From contig CAKZJF010000072.1 in the NCBI GenBank assembly GCA_936941205.1, forward strand, positions 1 through 53,006: DNA of 53,006 nucleotides, read 5' to 3'. Positions 10,381 to 19,127 of this stretch are shown one piece after another. Both the position numbers and the translations under genes were made by a program. The DNA is from an uncultured Candidatus Altimarinota bacterium (GTDB taxonomy: Bacteria > Patescibacteriota > Gracilibacteria > BD1-5 > UBA2023). Below the pieces are notes generated by a model. It saw only the letters and a list, made by a program, of their open reading frames with translations. It was not told the origin of the DNA and did not search any database. Within the stretch, counting starts at the first letter, position 1. The number at the start of each line of letters is the position of its first letter.

Positions 10381-10403
10381 ATATTATTTTAATTATTCAT
10401 TAT

Positions 10404-10787
10404 ATGGCTAAAAAAACTACAACAAGTAAACTTGTAGAAACTCTTGCAACTCTTCAGAAACTCCATAAGACTGAAAAGAATGCTGATTTAAAAAATCTAA
10501 TTAGCTCTGTTGTTGCTCTTCTTGATGGAAATGTACTTTTGGCTCCTCAAGCTAAACCAGTGAAAGCTCCAAAGGTGAAGAAAGAGAAGGTAGCAAAAGT
10601 AAAGAAGGTAAAAGCTCCAAAGGTGAAGAAAGAGAAGGTAGCAAAAGTAAAGAAGGTAAAAGCTCCAAAATCTCCAAAGGTTGCAAAGGTTTTAAAGCCA
10701 GTAGTTTCTAAAACAGCGAAAACACCTGCTGCACCAAAGGCTGCTCCAAAAAAAGTGATTGCAACTCCAGAATTAGCTGCAGAGTAA
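10404..10787 (+). CDS. Histone H1-like Lys/Ala/Pro-rich protein
   Basis: 127 residues. Residues 1-50 form a predicted helical, neutral domain (SKLVETLATLQKLHKTEKN, then ISSVVALLDGNVLL). The rest is a Lys/Pro/Ala/Val tail made of KAPKVKKEKVAKVKKV units, like the C-terminal tail of eukaryotic H1 and of bacterial H1-like proteins. Such tails bind nucleic acid without sequence specificity, so chromosome compaction or RNA binding is likely but inferred. It has no UGA codon. Single-gene unit with its own promoter and terminator. Confidence 0.75.
   Translation: MAKKTTTSKLVETLATLQKLHKTEKNADLKNLISSVVALLDGNVLLAPQAKPVKAPKVKKEKVAKVKKVKAPKVKKEKVAKVKKVKAPKSPKVAKVLKPVVSKTAKTPAAPKAAPKKVIATPELAAE
10563..10658 (+). 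repeat. Two tandem 48-bp units in the H1-like gene
   Basis: Two adjacent 48-bp copies (10563-10610 and 10611-10658) encode the 16-residue unit KAPKVKKEKVAKVKKV twice and appear identical. A third, diverged copy starts with KAPKSPKVAKV. The DNA identity points to a recent duplication, so copy number may vary between strains. Confidence 0.9.
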
Positions 10788-10803
10788 TTTCAAAAGAACT
10801 TTT

Positions 10804-10833
10804 AAAAATACCATTCATATGAATGGTATTTTT
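10804..10833. terminator. Bidirectional terminator
   Basis: Perfect hairpin AAAAATACCATTC...GAATGGTATTTTT between the H1-like gene and the convergent Fur-family gene, with T runs on both strands. Confidence 0.8.
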
Positions 10834-10863
10834 TAGTTTCAGATAGTGAATATAGATATAATA

Positions 10864-11211
10864 TTAATTGGTTGATACTTTCTTAAGTGAGATACGAATT
10901 TCATCAATTTCATATCACAAAGGAATATGAGTTATGTGTATATTTTCAAGAGAGAAGTCTTTAATTACTTCCTCTTCTTCAAATATAAGATGTGCATGAG
11001 CTCCAGGAGTAGCTTCAAAATACGATTTTCCAAATACTCCAGGAACTTTTCGAATCATTCCAGAGCTACTCATATCTTCTAGGTTTCTATAAATGGTAGC
11101 TTTTCCAATTTTTGGTTCTATTTTCTTTACCTCAAGAAATACCTCTTCAGCAGTGAGGTGTTTGCAATTACAGAGAGAACAGATTATATCACGGTATTCA
11201 TGAGTACGCAT
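10864..11211 (-). CDS. Fur-family metal/peroxide-responsive repressor
   Basis: 115 residues from ATG 11211; an in-frame ATG at 11265 would add 18. The N-terminal winged helix is typical (LTAEEVFLEVKKIEP, GKATIYRNLEDMSSSGMI). The C-terminal part has GAHAHLIFEEEEVI, part of the metal site, but the two CxxC pairs that bind structural zinc in most Fur/PerR proteins are absent and the domain is short. It is divergent from dps, and palindromic Fur/PerR-like boxes lie between them and before the peroxiredoxin gene. Together this suggests a PerR-like peroxide or iron sensor that represses dps, the peroxiredoxin gene and itself. Confidence 0.85.
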
Positions 11212-11282
11212 ACAACGAGGTGTGAAAATATATTTTATATATATAGATAAAATATAAAAATGCAAGCAATATTTCTATATTA

Positions 11283-11297
11283 TGATAATAATTATCA
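11283..11297. promoter_or_regulatory. Fur/PerR box 1
   Basis: TGATAATAATTATCA is a perfect 7-1-7 inverted repeat, the core of known Fur and PerR boxes. It lies between the divergent fur-family and dps genes, just upstream of the dps -35 element. Confidence 0.8.
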
Positions 11298-11303
11298 TTA
11301 AAA

Positions 11304-11332
11304 TTTGCATTCAAATCGTATACTCATATAAT
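11304..11332 (+). promoter_or_regulatory. dps promoter
   Basis: TTTGCA (11304-11309) and TATAAT (11327-11332) with 17-bp spacing. Fur box 1 is just upstream and box 2 covers the end of the -10, so repressor binding would block it. Confidence 0.75.
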
Positions 11333-11346
11333 GAGAATTAATATCA
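11332..11346. promoter_or_regulatory. Fur/PerR box 2 (imperfect)
   Basis: TGAGAATTAATATCA matches the 7-1-7 palindrome at 5 of 7 pairs and overlaps the expected dps transcription start. Confidence 0.5.
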
Positions 11347-11362
11347 TATTAAATATTAATTT

Positions 11363-11800
11363 ATGACACATACTATTCACAGATTACAAATATTAGTAGC
11401 TTGAGTTTCAGTACTTTCTCAAAAATCTCGCTTATGCCACTGGAATGTTGAATGAGCTGGTTTTCTTGAGCTCCATGAGTTTTTTGGAGCATATTATGAT
11501 TTTCTTTCTAATGAGGTAGATAATTTTGCAGAGAGAATCCGGGCTTTGGATAATTATCCAAAAGCAACATTTCAGGAATTTCTTTCTATTTCTCCCATTG
11601 AAGAACAGGGAGGCATGACTTCGAAAGAGATGATTCAAACTCTGCTCCATGATACAGAAATTATTACTACACTAGTGAGAGAATGGATTCAGGATGAATC
11701 TGATCTTATAACCCAAGATATGTTCATTAGTTTTATATATGATCTTGAGAAGAAAGCTTGGATGATGAAATCTTTAAAAAAGGTATGAGTTATTGGTTAA
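11363..11800 (+). CDS. dps: Dps-like ferritin
   Basis: 145 residues, one four-helix bundle. Dps oxidises Fe(II) with peroxide, stores the iron in a 12-mer and protects DNA. The ferroxidase segment reads HWNVEGAGFLELHEFFGAYY then EVDNFAERI. Both His ligands and the later Asp and Glu are present, but the aspartate that usually follows LHELF is a GGA-coded glycine. Two UGA glycines occur (VAGVS, VEGAG). Divergent from the Fur-family gene and followed by a large palindrome and the peroxiredoxin gene, so it is part of a peroxide/iron defence cluster. Confidence 0.88.
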
Positions 11801-11827
11801 TATAAATGAGAACAATTCTCATTTATA
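11801..11827. promoter_or_regulatory. 27-bp palindrome with Fur box 3 (operator, perhaps also dps terminator)
   Basis: Perfect 12-bp arms around CAA, starting one base after the dps stop. The core TGAGAACAATTCTCA matches boxes 1 and 2 and lies just upstream of the peroxiredoxin promoter. The arms would also form an RNA hairpin followed by T-rich sequence, so it may both end dps transcription and bind the repressor. Confidence 0.65.
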
Positions 11828-11828
11828 T

Positions 11829-11856
11829 TTGATTTTTTCAAGAGTATTCTTATAGT
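11829..11856 (+). promoter_or_regulatory. Peroxiredoxin promoter
   Basis: TTGATT (11829-11834) and TATAGT (11851-11856) with 16-bp spacing, directly downstream of the palindromic box. Confidence 0.55.
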
Positions 11857-11902
11857 ATTACCTGTAGTTATCTACACATTTATTATTCTAAAAATTATTA
11901 CT

Positions 11903-12520
11903 ATGTCTTGTTGTGAAAATGAATTCTACTTTTCTCAGGTAAAAATTGATACAGAAGCACCGACTTTCGATCTTCCAGCATATGATCCAATTAAGGATGA
12001 TGAAGCACATGTTTCGAGTGAAGATATGAAAGGCAAATGGACGGTACTTTTTTACTATCCTGCTGATTTTACTTTCGTTTGTCCTACGGAATTAAAAGAT
12101 ATGGCTGAAGCAAAATCAAGGTTTGATGAGCTCGGAGTTACAGTTCTTGCTATATCTACTGATACAGTATTTTCTCATCGTGCATGGGTAAAACATGAGG
12201 GTCTTATGAGAAATTTTCCTTATCTCATGCTTGCTGATCATGGACTAGAAGTTGCAAGTACATATAACATTCTTGATGAGAAGTCTGGAATTGCAGGACG
12301 AGGAACTTTTATTATAGATCCTAATGGAATTTGCCGTGGAATCGAAGTAACATCTGGTCCACTTGGACGAAATTCTGATGAACTTCTTCGAAAAATTGAA
12401 GCACTACAGTTTATGGCTGCAAACCCAGGAACTGCTTGTCCTGCAAAGTGGGCAATTGGTGCTAAAACACTCAAACCTTCTATTAAGATTGCTTGAGAAG
12501 TTGAGGCTCAACTTCAATAA
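11903..12520 (+). CDS. 2-Cys peroxiredoxin (AhpC/Prx1 type)
   Basis: 205 residues after reading through one UGA near the end. Reduces hydrogen peroxide and organic peroxides. The peroxidatic Cys is near residue 60 in ADFTFVCPTEL; the resolving Cys is in GTACPAKW near the C-terminus, as in typical 2-Cys enzymes. RGTFIIDPNG and the GR of the active site are present. The N-terminus MSCCENE adds two cysteines not usual for the family. No AhpF-type reductase is nearby. The upstream palindrome links it to dps and the Fur-family regulator. Confidence 0.95.
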
Positions 12521-12532
12521 TTCTTTGAGTTG

Positions 12533-12562
12533 AAAAATCCTTCAAGTTTGAAGGATTTTTTT
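12533..12562 (+). terminator. Terminator after peroxiredoxin gene
   Basis: Hairpin AAAATCCTTC...GAAGGATTTTTTT with a T run, 12 bp after the stop. Confidence 0.85.
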
Positions 12563-12673
12563 AATATCTTTTTCCTATTTGAGTGAAAAGTTCAAAAGAT
12601 CTCATCTTAGATGTCTTTCCTAGAAAGATTTCAACTTTTAATAGCTTCTTTTTCTGTTTTAATTGTATTTTTT

Positions 12674-13993
12674 ATGCGAACACTTTTTATTTTCAGACAG
12701 GATTTACGACTTCATGATAATAAAGGTTTATTAGAAGCGATGCGAAATTCCAAGAAAATTCTTCCTATTTTTATTCTTGATTCCAATATTCGCAAGGAAT
12801 TTGGAGTGAAAGATCCTCGATTTTGATTTATTCTTGAAGCTGTGGAGGTTCTAGATAGGGAATTACAAAAATATGGAGGGAGGCTTTCTGTATATATTGG
12901 AGATCCATTGGAAGTGGTAAAAGATATTATTCAAAAAGAAAAAATTTCGAGTATTTTCGCAAATCGTTCTTATTCCCCTTATGGAAAAAAACGAGATGAT
13001 GCTATCAATGATTTTGCACTGAGTAGAGGCATTCCATATGTACTTGTAAAAGATTTTCTTCTTGTAGAACCTGAGGAAGTGGAAGTTCGAAAAGTATTCA
13101 CTCCATTCTCAAAACTATGGAGAAAACATATTGAATTTAACCATATATATGCTTCTCCCATTTCTTTTGATATTGAAGATGAACTATTGTGATGAATCAA
13201 TTGGTATATCCCACTTGAGAGGAGAGATATATGAGAAGTTTTTTGATATCCAAAATTTCATCCTTACTGGACTATTCCTTTTGGAAAAAGCCGATTAAAA
13301 ATAAATTGGGATACATATGATGATACCAGAAATTTTCCATGAATCGATGGATCTACACGATTATCGCCGTATATTCGATTCTGAATCTTTTCAATACGAG
13401 AACTTTTTCGCCAATTCCAATATAATCCAACTATTATAAATGAGCTTGCATGGAGAGAATTTTGGTATCATATTGCATATTATTTCCCAAATATATATTA
13501 TGAAGAATTTCAGGAAAAGAAGCGTCATATTCAATGGGAAATGAATGATTATTTATGGAGTAAGTTTCAAAATGGAGAAACAGGATATCCTTTAATAGAT
13601 GCTGCTATTCGTCAGCTTTATGAAACGAATTGGATGCATAATAGACTCCGTATGGTTGTTGCCTCTTTTCTTACCAAGAATCTTTGAATTGATTGGAGAA
13701 GGGGAGAAAAGTGGTTTCGTCAGTACCTTATTGATTATGATGAGGCTATAAATATAGGAAATTGGCAATGGAGCGCGTCAGTTGGGGCCGATCCAAAACC
13801 TATACGAATATTTAATCCACTTCTCCAATCAGAGCGATTTGATTTACAAGCTGTTTTTATTAAGAAATATCTTCCAGAATTACAAGGAGTAAGTGCGAAA
13901 GATATTCATTCATTAAATCTTTCTCATCTGTATATTCCAACAATTGTTGACCAAAAATTAAGCGCTGCAAAAGCAAAAGAACGATATAAATAA
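12674..13993 (+). CDS. phrB: Deoxyribodipyrimidine photolyase
   Basis: 439 residues. Light-driven repair of cyclobutane pyrimidine dimers with FADH and an antenna cofactor. N-terminal photolyase domain starts RTLFIFRQDLRLHDN. The C-terminal FAD domain has ELAWREFWYHIAYYFP, NWMHNRLRMVVASFLTKNL, DYDEAINIGNWQWSASVGAD and PIRIFNP, all family landmarks. An ATG at 12611 is in frame but would put a hydrophobic extension before RTLFIFR, so 12674 is chosen. Single gene between peroxiredoxin and infB. A photolyase implies the cell or its host meets light. Confidence 0.96.
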
Positions 13994-14019
13994 AAACTAA
14001 AATGGGTGAAGGCTTTCTT

Positions 14020-14047
14020 TTGACATTCTCTATATTTTCTATAGAAT
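14020..14047 (+). promoter_or_regulatory. infB promoter
   Basis: TTGACA (14020-14025) and TAGAAT (14042-14047) with 16-bp spacing. The implied leader of infB is about 100 nt. Confidence 0.6.
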
Positions 14048-14114
14048 TTCCCTCGTTCTCCTTGATCAGGAGTATTTTCGTTCACACTCTTTGCCGAATT
14101 TACCTTTTCAGGAG

Positions 14115-14132
14115 CGGGTTCCATTGAACCCG
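14115..14132 (+). promoter_or_regulatory. GC-rich hairpin in infB leader
   Basis: CGGGTTC-CATT-GAACCCG, a perfect 7-bp stem with a 4-base loop in an AT-rich leader, 23 bp before the start codon and followed by a T-rich stretch. Possible attenuator or translational control element. Confidence 0.45.
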
Positions 14133-14155
14133 ATTATTTCGTATTTTTTCTTTTC

Positions 14156-16639
14156 ATGACACAGTTACACGAACAAGATGATTATTATGCACATTTAAAA
14201 ACCGATCAAAAGAACGATGAATCTGACACAAAAAAACCTTTAAAATTAAAATTAAAGGTGAAGAAACTTGAAAGTGATGAGAAAATACCTGAAATGGAAT
14301 CTACACCTGCTATTTCTGATACGCCAGTGGAAACACCGAAACCACAGGCAAGACTTATCGCACGTGAACCAATTAAACCTATAAAACCAAGAGAGGAAAT
14401 TTCTATAAAACCAAGAGAGGAAATTTTAAAAAAGGAATTTGTTCGCAGAGTTTCACCAGTTTTCAATCGTGAAGAGAAAAAAGATGAACCAAAGAAACGA
14501 TTTACTCCAGCTATTTCATTTAAACCAGCTCCATCTCCATTTAAGGCCTTGGAAAATCGACCTGTCATGAGTGGAAATGGGAGCTCTACCCCTTCGGTAA
14601 ATTCTGGAGATAAGAAGCGTCTTCGTGATGATGCAAAACCAATTTTTCAGCGAAATATTGGTTACACCACTCCTACAAAAGATGGAACCGGAAAGAAAGG
14701 AAAAAATGGTAAGCCTTATACATCATTTGATGAAAAATGATGAAAAAAATGAGTAAAAGTACTCTCTGTTCATGATGATGGATCATTTCGTCGTGGACAT
14801 AAGGTAGCACAAAAGAAAAAAGAAAAGTCTGCCGAAGACATTCAACAGATACTCGTAGATCGTACTGGACAAGAAGTTCCTATTCCAGAAGTTATTTCTG
14901 TAAAAGAATTTTCTGATAAAATCGGTATTCCCGTGGCAAAGGTTATGGCTGAACTTATGAAGAATGGAATGTTAGTAAGTTTAAATGCGCCAATCGATTA
15001 TGATACATGTTATTTAATTGGTGAAACGTTTGGAATTAAGATTACAAAAGAACTTTCCGATGAGGTATCAGTGAATGATCTTATGGATGGAAATATTGAG
15101 GAACTCTTGAAAGAAGATGATACGAGTAATCTTGTGAGTCGTCCACCAATTATTAGTGTTATGGGACATGTTGATCATGGAAAAACATCGATTCTTGATT
15201 ATATTAGAAAAAGTACAGTTGCTGCAACTGAAGCTGGTGGAATTACTCAAAAAATTGGTGCATACCAGATTGAGAAAAATGGAAAAAAAATTACATTTCT
15301 TGATACTCCAGGTCACGAAGCTTTTAGTATTATGCGTGCCCGTTGAGCCAAACTTACGGATATTGCAGTCATTGTTGTCGCGGCAGATGAAGGAATGAAA
15401 CCACAAACCATTGAGTCTATTAATCATGCAAAGGCTGCAGAAGTTCCAGTGATTGTTGCTATTAATAAGATGGATAAGCCTGGAGCAAATCCAGATCTTG
15501 TAAAATGACAATTAGCAGAACAAGGTCTTCAACCAGAAGATTGGGGAGGAACAACCGTTGTTGTTCCAGTATCTGCACATACGGGTCTTGGAATGGATAT
15601 ACTCCTTGATATGATTATTCTTCAGGCTGAACTTCTTGAGCTCAAAGCAAATCCAATTCGTAATGCGGTAGCGACTGTTATTGAAGCTCATCTCGATCAA
15701 AAACTCGGTTCTGTTGCTACTATTCTTATAAATGGTTGAGTTATTCGAAAGGGGGATAATATAGTCTGTGCGAATTCATACGGTAAAGTACGAACATTAA
15801 AAGATTTTAAAGGAAAAAATATTGAAGAAGCTGGACCTGGTACGCCTGTACAGATTACAGGGCTTTCAGGTGTTGTAGAAGGTGGCGATATTCTTCAAGT
15901 TGTAGTAAGTCAGGAGGTTGCAACTGAACGAGCCAAAGAATACAATCTTGCAAAAAGTCGACATTCGATTAATGCATTTGAGGGAGCCTCTCTTAATATG
16001 CTCATGGCACGAATAAAGAGTGGTTGACTCAAACAATTAAAAATTGTTTTAAAATGTGACTCAAATGGTTCACTCGAGGCTCTAAAGGCTGCTTTATGAA
16101 AATTATCAACCAATGAGACACAAGTAACCTTTCTTCACGCATGAGTAGGTGATATCAATCAATCTGATGTCATTATGGCTGGAACGTCCCAAGCACTTCT
16201 TATAGGGTATAATGTTGGAGTAATTGCAAGTGCCCGAAGTACTCTGTCAAATTCTAAAATTGAATTTATTGATAAGAAGGTAATTTATCATATTCTCGAA
16301 AAAGTAGAGGCAATTATCACAGGAATGATTGATATTCGTTTTGAAGAACTTGAACTTGGAGTAACAAAAGTAAAAGCTATCTTTTATACAAAGAAAGGTG
16401 GTTCAATGATGATTATTGGTCTTGGGGTAGAATCATGAAAGATTGAAAACCGTGCAAAGATTCGTATTATTCGTGATGGACGAAAAGTAGGTTCAGGAGA
16501 AATTGTGAACCTAAAAATGGGGCCACTTGATGTTCATGAAGTACTTGAGTGAGATGATTGTGGTATAAATTATAAATGAGACGTACAGATAATCGAATGA
16601 GACAATATTGAGGTATATAAAATGGTTCAAAGGAAATAG
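14156..16639 (+). CDS. infB: Translation initiation factor IF-2
   Basis: 827 residues. GTPase that brings formyl-Met-tRNA to the 30S subunit and promotes subunit joining. The first 250 residues are low-complexity, rich in Lys, Glu, Pro and Ser, with a repeated KPREEI unit. Then comes the IF2N-like helical domain ([20 protein letters not shown]). The G domain starts near residue 330: GHVDHGKT (G1), [10 protein letters not shown] (G2), DTPGHE (G3), NKMDKP (G4). Domains II-IV follow with the final IF-2 C2 domain. UGA glycines include RARGAKLTD in the switch region. The next gene is 14 nt downstream. Confidence 0.98.
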
Positions 16640-16653
16640 TTCTTAATTTTAAT

Positions 16654-17079
16654 ATGACAAATCTTGATTTTGATCTTTTTTCCACTCTCTCAACAAGTGA
16701 GAAAGATACATTAATGCTTTTTTGTCAGGAACGTATTCTTCAACCATGAGAAGTACTCTTTCATGAAGGAGAGCTTGCAAATGTATTTTATATTGTGTTT
16801 GAATGAGATATTGTTGTCTATAGAACAATAGGGAAAGATGATGAACAGTATCTTTGAACGGTTACGCCTCGTGGTTATTTGTGAGAAATGGCACTTTTTG
16901 ATCCATTGGCAAAGAAAGTTCGAATGGCAAGTGCTCGATCTACTTGAATTTCTCGAATTTTAGTTATGCTTGATTATGCAATAGAAAATTTTGCAATAAA
17001 ACATCCTGAAATTCTTGCTTGTATACAAAAAGTAATCGACGAACGGAAGACTATGAATAGAAAAATCACTTGATTATAA
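16654..17079 (+). CDS. Cyclic-nucleotide-binding (Crp-fold) domain protein
   Basis: 141 residues, one cupin-like cNMP-binding domain. The sequence ERILQPGEVLFHEGELANVFYIVFEGDIVVY is the classic start of this fold, and GYLGEMALFDP corresponds to the phosphate-binding cassette. The Arg-Ser pair that binds the cyclic phosphate is not obvious (KKVRMASARSTG follows). There is no DNA-binding domain, so it is not a Crp transcription factor; a single-domain sensor is more likely. It lies 14 nt after infB and is probably co-transcribed with it. Confidence 0.85.
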
Positions 17080-17108
17080 GAAAATAATAGGAAAAATGTA
17101 AATTTGAT

Positions 17109-17136
17109 TTGCATTTAACCCCTTTCCTTATATAAT
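17109..17136 (+). promoter_or_regulatory. Promoter of the ribosomal operon
   Basis: TTGCAT (17109-17114) and TATAAT (17131-17136), 16-bp spacing, about 44 bp upstream of infA. Confidence 0.65.
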
Positions 17137-17179
17137 ACGCGAGCTTATTTTTTATAAGTGACCACTTTTTCCTTTACTC

Positions 17180-17428
17180 ATGCCAAAAGACGATAAGATC
17201 GAGGTTGAATGAACTGTACTCAAAGCACTTCCTTGAGCTGTTTTTGAAGTACAACTCCCAGAAACCTTTAATAGTATGGTTATTCGGGCATATGTATCAG
17301 GAAAAATGCAGAAGAATTTAATTCGTCTCATCCCGTGAGATAATGTGGTGGTGGAGCTCACGCCGTATGATCTCTCGCGATGAAGAATTACCTTCCGCAA
17401 ACCCGTTGTTAAAAATAATCCTTCTTAA
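17180..17428 (+). CDS. infA: Translation initiation factor IF-1
   Basis: 82 residues, a single S1/OB fold that binds the 30S A site. [21 protein letters not shown] and [22 protein letters not shown] match the family, and SRGRITFRK is the usual end. Four glycines are UGA codons, high for a translation gene. It begins the ribosomal operon; rpmJ starts 2 nt after its stop. Confidence 0.97.
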
Positions 17429-17430
17429 GT

Positions 17431-17547
17431 ATGAAAGTTCGTCCATCTGTTAAGAAAATCTGTGATAAGTGCGTTATCATCCGTCGAAAGGGTGTTATTC
17501 GTGTAATTTGTTCTTCTGAACCAAAGCATAAGCAACGTCAGGGGTAA
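17431..17547 (+). CDS. rpmJ: 50S ribosomal protein bL36
   Basis: 38 residues: [20 protein letters not shown] and a C-terminus with C-x-x-x-x-x-H. The three Cys and the His (CDKC, VICS, PKHKQ) form the zinc ribbon of the zinc-type bL36. Too short for most ORF callers. No UGA codon. It follows infA by 2 nt, the usual gene order. Confidence 0.98.
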   Translation: MKVRPSVKKICDKCVIIRRKGVIRVICSSEPKHKQRQG

Positions 17548-17576
17548 TTTTTTATTTTCTTTTGTAAATAGTCAAT

Positions 17577-17942
17577 ATGGCTCGTATAGCTGGTGTAAAT
17601 CTTCCCGATCAAAAACATGCTGAGATATCTCTCATGTACATATATGGTGTTGGTCGTCCTCTTGCTCAACAAATTCTCGATAAAGTAGGAATTGAACGTA
17701 ATCGTAAAATGTGAGCACTTTCTGAAGAGGAACTCGATAAAATCCGTGAGGAACTTAAGGGTTTTGTAATTGAAGGTGATCTTCGTCGAGAAGTTGCTTG
17801 AAATATTAAACGTCTTCAAGAAATTGGTTCTTACCGAGGAACTCGTCATAAAAAGCGTCTTCCGGTTCGTGGTCAACGCACAAAAACGAATGCTCGTACT
17901 CGTAAGGGAAAAGCAGTCGCTATTGCCAATAAGAAGAAGTAA
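17577..17942 (+). CDS. rpsM: 30S ribosomal protein uS13
   Basis: 121 residues. Begins [20 protein letters not shown] and has [13 protein letters not shown], then the basic tail [20 protein letters not shown] that contacts tRNA and 16S rRNA in the subunit head. Two UGA glycines. Second ribosomal protein of the operon, ahead of rpsK as usual. Confidence 0.98.
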
Positions 17943-18024
17943 TACTTTTTTGAGTATAAATTGCACCCCTCAAACCTTGTATCTAAAACACTTTTCTCTT
18001 ACACACAATTAATTTCATTTTATT

Positions 18025-18414
18025 ATGGCAAAAGTTTTGAAACGTTCTAAGAAAACTCGTAAAAATATACCCGAAGTAGTAATTCATGTGAATGCTACTT
18101 TGAATAATACTCACGTTGTTGTTTCTGATCTTGATGGACAAGTTCTTACTTGGTCTACAGGTGGTACAGCAGGATTTAAGGGTGCACGTGAAGCTACTCC
18201 TTATGCAGCTCAAATTACAAGTGAACAAGCAGTGACAAAAGCAAAAACACTTCATGCAATTGAACGTGCAACTATTTACGTAAAGGGAATTGGTTCTGGT
18301 CGTGAACAAGCAGTTCGTGGTGTTGTAAATTCAGGTGTTGAACTTATTGCAATCTACGATGTAACCCCAGTTCCACATAATGGTTGTCGTCGTCCAAAAA
18401 GAAGAAAACTCTAG
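18025..18414 (+). CDS. rpsK: 30S ribosomal protein uS11
   Basis: 129 residues. Platform protein. NNTHVVVSDLDGQVLTWSTG and GSGREQAVRGV, then DVTPVPHNGCRRPKRRKL at the end are all invariant features. It contains no UGA codon although it has many glycines. The start is preceded by T-rich sequence with no Shine-Dalgarno motif. Confidence 0.98.
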   Translation: MAKVLKRSKKTRKNIPEVVIHVNATLNNTHVVVSDLDGQVLTWSTGGTAGFKGAREATPYAAQITSEQAVTKAKTLHAIERATIYVKGIGSGREQAVRGVVNSGVELIAIYDVTPVPHNGCRRPKRRKL

Positions 18415-18453
18415 TCACTTCTTAATCATATACTTCATTTCTCTTATTATATT

Positions 18454-19083
18454 ATGCGTTATACTGGTCCTAAAGTAAAACTCTGTCGCCGTGAATGATA
18501 TAATCTCTTCGGTACAGAAAAATACAATCTCAACGATAATCATCGTAAGCCTCTTGGTGGAGGTCGTGGATCGAAGCTTTCTGAATTTGGTGTTCAGCTC
18601 CGAAAGAAGCAGGCTGCAAAGCGTATGTTTGGTCTTTCTGAAAAACAATTTGCTCGTTACTATAAGGAAGCATTTCGTCGTCAAGGAGTTACGGGTGATA
18701 ACATGCTTCAAATGTTAGAACGTCGTCTTGATACTGTAATTCTTCGTGCAAACTTTGCTCGAACTATTATGCAAGCTCGACAATTTGTAGGGCATGCTCA
18801 CTTTACAGTAAATGGTCGAAAAAATAATATTTCCTCTTTTCAAGTTTCTATTGGTGATGTTATTACCATAAAAGAACGAATGAAGGAATCTCCAATTTAT
18901 AAGACTCTTCTTGAAGAATTTCAAGAATTTGCTTCTAAAAATAAGAGCGCAACAGTATCTACATCTAAATGGCTCGAAATAGATGCAAAAAACCTCACGA
19001 TCAAAGTTGTTGCACTTCCGGAAAAAGGAGATTTTGATCAGATGATTGATATTCAGCGTATTATTGAGTTTTACTCTAAGTAA
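18454..19083 (+). CDS. rpsD: 30S ribosomal protein uS4
   Basis: 209 residues, normal length. Begins [20 protein letters not shown] and contains the S4 RNA-binding domain ([20 protein letters not shown], then [17 protein letters not shown]). Primary 16S binder. The N-terminus has a single Cys, so it is the zinc-free form. One UGA glycine. Confidence 0.98.
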
Positions 19084-19127
19084 TTCCTCCTGAAACATCT
19101 TTACCTCCCATCCTTTCCCTTTCCTCT

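Noticed and set aside
10347-10403. Upstream start for the H1-like gene
   Set aside because: It lies upstream of and includes the extended -10 element; the ATG at 10404 is directly followed by MAKK-type coding sequence.
11801-11827. Palindrome as only a terminator of dps
   Set aside because: Its core matches the Fur-like boxes at 11283 and 11332 and it abuts the peroxiredoxin promoter, so an operator role is at least as likely.
12611-12673. Upstream start for photolyase
   Set aside because: It would add a hydrophobic stretch before the conserved N-terminus RTLFIFRQDLR.
15068-15511. 147-codon minus-strand ORF
   Set aside because: Antisense to the G domain of infB; no start context or motif.
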